Of a stretch of DNA of 64,000 nucleotides, positions 58,311 through 64,000 are shown piece after piece. Made by a program: the position numbers and the translations under genes. The stretch comes from Streptomyces sp. NBC_00461 (lineage in GTDB: Bacteria > Actinomycetota > Actinomycetes > Streptomycetales > Streptomycetaceae). Under the pieces are notes generated by a model. That model ran no database searches. It was given only the letters and a program-made list of their open reading frames with translations, and had not been told where the DNA came from. The stretch spans positions 5,365,001-5,429,000 of the forward strand of contig NZ_CP107902.1 of the NCBI RefSeq assembly GCF_036013935.1, written 5' to 3'. Each line of letters begins with the position of its first letter. Positions within the stretch are counted from its first letter, which is position 1.

Positions 58311-58913
58311 ATGAGCCGCAAGCCTGTGCACCTCGCCGTCTACGACACCCTCGCCGACTGGGAGACGGGGCACACGACGGCCTATCTCGCCCGCGCCGGG
58401 TACGAGATCCGCACCGTGGGGCCGACCCGGGAGCCGGTGCGCTCCATCGGAGGCCTCCGCGTCCAGCCCGACCTGGCCCTGGACGACGTACGGCCCGAGG
58501 ACAGCTCCTTGCTGATCCTCCCGGGCGCCGACCTCTGGGACGCCGGCGACGAGCTCGCCCCCTTCGCCCGCAGGGCCCGCGCCTTCCTCGATGCGGGCGT
58601 CCCGGTCGCCGCCATCTGCGGAGCCACCGCCGGGCTCGCGCGAGAGGGACTGCTCGACGGCCGCGACCACACCAGTGCGATCTCCTTCTACCTCGCCGCG
58701 ACCGGGTACCAGGGCGGCGAGCGGTACGTCGACGCCGACGCCGTCACCGACGGGAACCTGATCACCGCAGGGCCCACCGAGCCCGTCGCCTTCGCGCGGG
58801 AGGTCTTCCGGCTGCTCGGGGTGTACGAGGGCGAGGTGCTGGACGCCTGGTACCGGCTGTTCCACGACTCGGACGCGCAGGCCTACGCCGTCCTGGAGAA
58901 GGCCGGCCGGTGA
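58311..58913 (+). CDS. DJ-1/PfpI family protein
   Basis: 200 residues of the class I glutamine amidotransferase-like DJ-1/PfpI fold: HLAVYDTLADWE, LLILPGADLWD and AAICGATAGLA, in which Cys sits at the nucleophile elbow, then HTSAISFYLA. Members act as glyoxalases, deglycases, chaperones or proteases; YajL-like or ThiJ roles cannot be told apart here. GGAGGAGGA lies just before the ATG. It overlaps the MarR gene by 4 bp (GTGA). Confidence 0.9.
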   Translation: MSRKPVHLAVYDTLADWETGHTTAYLARAGYEIRTVGPTREPVRSIGGLRVQPDLALDDVRPEDSSLLILPGADLWDAGDELAPFARRARAFLDAGVPVAAICGATAGLAREGLLDGRDHTSAISFYLAATGYQGGERYVDADAVTDGNLITAGPTEPVAFAREVFRLLGVYEGEVLDAWYRLFHDSDAQAYAVLEKAGR

Positions 58914-59368
58914 CCCGCGAACGCCAGGACCTGCTCAGCCGCAGTGCCCTCGGGGTCTTCCGGCTCAACGGCCAGTTCCTCGCCGTCGCAGAGGAGTTGG
59001 CGAAGCCCGCCGGACTCACCGCCGCCTGGTGGCAGGTGCTCGGCGCGATTCTGGGCGAGCCGCTGTCCGTCGCCGGGATCGCCCGCGCCATGGGCATCAC
59101 GCGGCAGAGCGTCCAGCGGATCGCCGACCTGCTCGTGCAGCGCGGCCTCGCCGAGTACCGGCCCAACCCCGCCCACCGCCGCGCCAAGCTCCTCGCGCCG
59201 ACGGCCCAGGGGCGCGCGGCGAACGCGCGTATCGGCCCGGGTCACGCGGCCTTCGCCGACCGGCTCGCGCAGGAGTTCGGGGAGGCCGAACTCGCCGAGG
59301 CCGTCCGCGTACTGGAACGGCTGTCCAAGGTGCTGGACCAGCTGGGGCCGCCCGTTACGGAACCGTAG
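58910..59368 (+). CDS. MarR-family regulator
   Basis: 152 residues: FRLNGQFLAVAEELAKPAGLTAAWWQVLGAILGEPLSVAGIARAMGITRQSVQRIADLLVQRGLAEYRPNPAHRRAKLLAPT is a typical MarR winged helix with wing. Translationally coupled to the DJ-1 gene. It most likely represses its own operon through the 33-bp palindrome upstream. No Cys that would suggest redox sensing. Confidence 0.9.
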   Translation: MTRERQDLLSRSALGVFRLNGQFLAVAEELAKPAGLTAAWWQVLGAILGEPLSVAGIARAMGITRQSVQRIADLLVQRGLAEYRPNPAHRRAKLLAPTAQGRAANARIGPGHAAFADRLAQEFGEAELAEAVRVLERLSKVLDQLGPPVTEP

Positions 59369-59402
59369 ACACCGCTCCGTCCACCTCCCCGTACGCCCGC
59401 AC

Positions 59403-59408
59403 TATCGT
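59403..59408 (+). promoter_or_regulatory. Possible -10 box TATCGT for the kinase gene
   Basis: TATCGT lies about 45 nt before the kinase ATG, giving a short leader that contains the GGGGGA ribosome-binding site. Confidence 0.35.
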
Positions 59409-59453
59409 TGGGATGTTGCACAGCGCGTATCGGGGGATTTCGGGGGACCTGCG

Positions 59454-61388
<1,935 letters not shown>

Positions 61389-61390
61389 CC

Positions 61391-61711
61391 GCAAGTCCCT
61401 TTCTCCGCAAGACCGTTGAGATCACCCAGCCGCACGTGGCCCCGGTGGAGTGGCTGAGCGCAGAGAACGTCGTGGCCGTCGGCACCGCGGCGCCGGGGGC
61501 ACCTCCCACGCCCTTGAGGCAGTGGGGGAGGATCGGCTACCGGGTCCAGATGGACAACCCGACAGGCGATGACGTCCGGATGGGCAGAGCCAACGTACGG
61601 CTGGGGCTGTTCGACGAGGCCCCCGAGATGTCCGACGCCGCCCTCGTCCTGCTCCGCTTCGAGAACGACGGCCCGCGCGGACTGGAACCGCTGTCGCTGC
61701 GGCAGCCGCGC
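61391..61711 (+). pseudogene. Gene remnant interrupted by a dispersed repeat
   Basis: One frame reads coherent sequence on both sides of the repeat: KTVEITQPHVAPVEWLSAENVVAV before it, and IGYRVQMDNPTGDDVRMGRANVRLGLFDEAPEMSDAALVLLRFENDG after it. There is no credible start near the 5' end, and the frame then runs antisense into the SLATT gene. I read it as a decayed gene into which copy B of the palindromic repeat went. Parent family not recognised. Confidence 0.45.
61495..61531. repeat. Dispersed palindromic repeat, copy B
   Basis: GGGGGCACCTCCC, a variable loop, then GTGGGGGAGG: the same arms as copy A at 16268-16304 but a different loop. Such elements are frequent in Streptomyces intergenic DNA from memory. 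Confidence 0.7.
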
Positions 61712-62461
61712 TCACCTCGGCTCGGGCGGCCGCTGGCGTGGCATGTTGGGGCGTGCGCCCGCCCCCGGCGGCAGCGGGAAACGGCCCTGCGCGCTGCCGA
61801 TCTCCTGGCGCCCGGCGCCGGTCCCGGCGGACTGGATACTCATCGGCGCGGTCCCCGTCCGGAACTCCACCATCCAGTCGGCTGTCTCCGTGCGCACCAG
61901 CTCGGTCACGTCCTCCGAGAACCGCCGCAGCACCCCGAGACACCGCTCCGCGGCCTCGCTCGCCGTCCCCTCCGCGGGTCCCAGCACCTCCCGCACACTC
62001 TCCGAGGCCCAGTCGAACTGCAGCACCTGCAGCCGCCGTTGCACGGCCTGCGCGGTCGCGACGTCCCTTATCCATCCCGACGTCACACCGAAGAACCGGT
62101 CCACGGCCACGCACGCCACCGCGAGCAGCAGCGCCAGGTACCCCCACGCGGCCAGCCCCGCGACCATCCCGGTCAGATCCAGCAGGGGCAGCGCGGCCCC
62201 GGTGACGGCCCCCGCCGCGGCCCCCGTGCGCAGCGCCCGCGCGCCCCGCCGTTTCCACGCCCGGTCCGCGAGATACCAGGCCGCCGTCTCAAGCGCCCCC
62301 TGCTCCACCCACCGGTACAGCTCGTGCAGGCGCTCGGCCGGCTCGCCCCAGTCCCCCAGGGGGAACGCGCGCCCGGTCAGATCGCCCGGCCGCAGTCCGG
62401 CCGCACCCTCTCCCCACCCGTCCTGGGGCGGACCCTCGGGCTGCATCTCCGGCTGACCCAC
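61712..62461 (-). CDS. SLATT-domain membrane protein
   Basis: About 249 residues: LHELYRWVEQGALETAAWYLADRAWKRRGARALR, then two adjacent helices (GAVTGAALPLLDLTGMVAGLAAWGYLALLLAVACVAV) and a helical C-terminal part (SGWIRDVATAQAVQRRLQVLQFDW ...), the SLATT plan (two helices plus soluble helices). SLATT proteins are predicted pore-formers or sensors in nucleotide-activated conflict systems, but many Streptomyces copies stand alone, as here. The GTG at 62461 has GGGAG 5 nt upstream; GTG 62467 and ATG 62440 are alternatives. Confidence 0.72.
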   Translation of the reverse strand: MGQPEMQPEGPPQDGWGEGAAGLRPGDLTGRAFPLGDWGEPAERLHELYRWVEQGALETAAWYLADRAWKRRGARALRTGAAAGAVTGAALPLLDLTGMVAGLAAWGYLALLLAVACVAVDRFFGVTSGWIRDVATAQAVQRRLQVLQFDWASESVREVLGPAEGTASEAAERCLGVLRRFSEDVTELVRTETADWMVEFRTGTAPMSIQSAGTGAGRQEIGSAQGRFPLPPGAGARPNMPRQRPPEPR

Positions 62462-62471
62462 CCGCACTCCC

Positions 62472-62494
62472 TACTGATCACGAGACTGATCACG
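62472..62494. repeat. Direct repeat ACTGATCACGA
   Basis: Two copies of ACTGATCACGA 12 bp apart in the gap between the SLATT and ybaB genes, each containing the palindrome TGATCA. Possible regulator site. Confidence 0.45.
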
Positions 62495-62729
62495 AACGAA
62501 CACGTTGCGTGACACCCGATGCTGATGTGCCGGACCCTTCCTACCGCCCAATGGGTGGCGAAGCCCCGGGATTCACCTCTTTTCCGCTCGGAAGTGGGTC
62601 TTGATCAGGTATAGGACTCGGCAAAGGCTCACTCGAAAGAGTGCTGGGGCGATGGCTGCCGGGACCACGTAGGCTCGTGCCAGGCGGGAAAAACTCGCCC
62701 AGACAGCCGTACGAAACCAGGAGCTGATC

Positions 62730-63074
62730 GTGATTCCCGGTGGTGGCCAGCCCAATATGCAGCAGCTGCTCCAGCAGGCCCAGAAGATGCAGGAGGACCT
62801 GCAGCGTGCGCAGGAGGAACTGGCGCAGACCGAGGTCGACGGGCAGGCGGGCGGCGGCCTGGTGAAGGCCACCGTCACCGGCTCCGGCGAGCTGCGTGCG
62901 CTGAAGATCGACCCGAAGGCGGTGGACCCCGAGGACACTGAGACCCTCGCGGACCTCGTCGTCGCGGCGGTCCAGGCGGCCAACGAGAACGCCCAGAACC
63001 TCCAGCAGCAGAAGCTCGGCCCGCTCGCGCAGGGCCTGGGCGGCGGCAGCGGTATTCCCGGCCTGCCTTTCTAA
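62730..63074 (+). CDS. YbaB/EbfC family nucleoid-associated protein
   Basis: 114 residues: [77 protein letters not shown], the typical YbaB coiled dimer that binds DNA non-specifically. It is upstream of recR as in most bacteria (59-bp gap). GTG start with AGGAG upstream. No dnaX is visible directly upstream. Confidence 0.93.
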   Translation: MIPGGGQPNMQQLLQQAQKMQEDLQRAQEELAQTEVDGQAGGGLVKATVTGSGELRALKIDPKAVDPEDTETLADLVVAAVQAANENAQNLQQQKLGPLAQGLGGGSGIPGLPF

Positions 63075-63133
63075 GACGGGTGTCCGCCAACTACCGTACG
63101 TACTGAAGGAACCCCAGGAAGGACGGCAGTCCG

Positions 63134-63733
63134 TTGTACGAAGGCGTGGTGCAGGACCTGATCGACGAACTGGGGCGGCTGCCCGGCGTCGGTCCCAAGA
63201 GCGCCCAGCGGATCGCCTTCCACATCCTGCAGGCGGAACCGACGGACGTACGGCGCCTCGCGCAGGCCCTCATGGAGGTCAAGGCGAAGGTCCGCTTCTG
63301 TGCGACCTGCGGCAACATCGCGCAGGAAGAGCTGTGCAACATCTGCCGCGACACGCGCCGCGACGCCTCCGTCATCTGCGTGGTGGAGGAGCCGAAGGAC
63401 GTGGTCGCCATCGAGCGCACACGTGAGTTCCGGGGCCGCTACCACGTCCTGGGCGGAGCGATCAGCCCCATCGAGGGTGTGGGTCCCGACGACCTGCGTA
63501 TACGAGAACTTCTCGCGCGGTTGGCCGACGGGACGGTCACGGAACTGATCCTGGCCACGGACCCGAACCTGGAGGGCGAGGCCACAGCCACCTACCTCGC
63601 CCGCATGATCAAGCCCATGGGCCTCAAGGTCACCCGCCTGGCCAGCGGCCTCCCGGTGGGTGGCGACCTGGAATACGCGGACGAGGTGACCCTCGGCCGC
63701 GCCTTCGAGGGGAGACGACTCCTAGATGTCTGA
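63134..63733 (+). CDS. recR: Recombination mediator RecR
   Basis: 199 residues; works with RecO (and RecF) to load RecA at gaps. Domains: helix-hairpin-helix ([22 protein letters not shown]), C4 zinc finger ([16 protein letters not shown]), Toprim ([30 protein letters not shown]) and a C-terminal Walker B-like part ([16 protein letters not shown]). It uses a rare TTG start at 63134; GGAAGGA lies about 10 nt upstream. It overlaps the next gene by 8 bp. Confidence 0.96.
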   Translation: MYEGVVQDLIDELGRLPGVGPKSAQRIAFHILQAEPTDVRRLAQALMEVKAKVRFCATCGNIAQEELCNICRDTRRDASVICVVEEPKDVVAIERTREFRGRYHVLGGAISPIEGVGPDDLRIRELLARLADGTVTELILATDPNLEGEATATYLARMIKPMGLKVTRLASGLPVGGDLEYADEVTLGRAFEGRRLLDV

Positions 63734-64000
63734 CGCCACGCTGCATGCCACGACGCATGACCCGGACGACTTCGCGGTCCAGATCGCGGACCAGGTGGAG
63801 AGCTTCCTGGTGGCCGTCACCGAGGTGGCCAAGGGCGACGAGCCGGACTCGGCGGTCCCCTTCCTCCTCCTGGAGGTCTCCCAGCTGATGCTGGCCGGCG
63901 GCCGCCTCGGCGCGCACGAGGACATCGTCCCCGACGAGCGCTACGAACCCGACACGGGCCCGGACGCCGACGTGGACGAACTCCGCGAGAACCTGGCCCG
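63726..64000 (+). CDS. DUF5063 domain-containing protein (3' end outside window)
   Basis: The first 91 residues are visible: [74 protein letters not shown]. It matches the DUF5063 protein that follows recR in Streptomyces. The ATG overlaps the recR stop by 8 bp, so the two are coupled. Cut by the window edge; function unknown. Confidence 0.85.
   Translation, partial: MSDATLHATTHDPDDFAVQIADQVESFLVAVTEVAKGDEPDSAVPFLLLEVSQLMLAGGRLGAHEDIVPDERYEPDTGPDADVDELRENLA

Noticed and set aside
61712..62461. SLATT protein as the effector of a nucleotide-activated defence system
   Set aside because: No cyclase, TIR or nucleotide-sensing partner is adjacent; neighbours are a Ser/Thr kinase, a remnant and ybaB-recR.

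Overview
The window is high-GC (about 70%) actinobacterial chromosome. Codon use, GTG and TTG starts, TAxxxT -10 boxes placed directly before start codons, and dispersed intergenic repeats all point to Streptomyces. The backbone order clpB ... pyrE-fba ... kynA-kynU ... purA ... ybaB-recR is, from memory, the order of the corresponding stretch of the S. coelicolor core chromosome. This is therefore mostly core chromosome with accessory inserts, not an island. I see no tRNA, rRNA, CRISPR array, prophage or insertion sequence.

Layout. 1-13.9 kb is housekeeping and conserved genes: ClpB (5' end cut by the window), a YbjN-domain protein, a DapC-like aminotransferase, two small proteins, DUF2617, a membrane-embedded spermidine synthase-like protein, an SRPBCC protein, an aldose epimerase, PyrE, Fba, a 14-TM drug-type exporter and DUF3151. 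14.0-17.2 kb is a kynurenine block (tryptophan 2,3-dioxygenase, kynureninase, arylformamidase-like hydrolase) able to turn tryptophan into anthranilate. 17.4-24.2 kb holds a secreted hydrolase, a membrane acyltransferase and two tandem paralogous NarL-type two-component systems. 24.3-31.8 kb holds a secreted type-B carboxylesterase, a GPP34 protein, a third NarL-type system overlapping an AbaA-like ATP-binding regulator, a divergent XRE/DUF397 pair and a P450. 31.8-34.9 kb is an ABC exporter with a divergent MarR/GbsR-type repressor.

The most unusual content lies in two loci, 34.9-38.9 kb and 47.5-51.4 kb. Each has a large membrane NACHT (NLR-like) ATPase and a small protein of about 128 residues. 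The ATPases carry a short G-x-x-H-x-E-[FIV]-S-G motif at their extreme N-terminus; the small proteins carry the same motif at their extreme C-terminus. That is the arrangement expected of amyloid-templated NLR-effector signalling (RHIM/BASS-like motif, Bell-like membrane-active effector). The second NLR additionally ends in a predicted extracytoplasmic domain. I regard this as the candidate undescribed system: two paralogous, probably insulated immune or cell-death signalling pairs.

Between and after these loci lie a DUF6801 surface protein, an amino-acid permease, a Uma2 nuclease, a degenerate diacylglycerol-kinase-like protein, PurA, a Tat-exported 5'-nucleotidase and a TetR regulator. Then come an NAD(P)-binding oxidoreductase, two unrecognised proteins and a GT2-membrane fusion with a rare TTA codon behind a GntR regulator. 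The window ends with a class III aminotransferase, a DJ-1/MarR pair with a 33-bp palindromic operator, a PASTA-less Ser/Thr kinase, a gene remnant, a SLATT protein, YbaB, RecR and the start of a DUF5063 protein. At least twelve genes have a TAxxxT -10 hexamer 6-8 nt before the start codon, suggesting extensive leaderless transcription.
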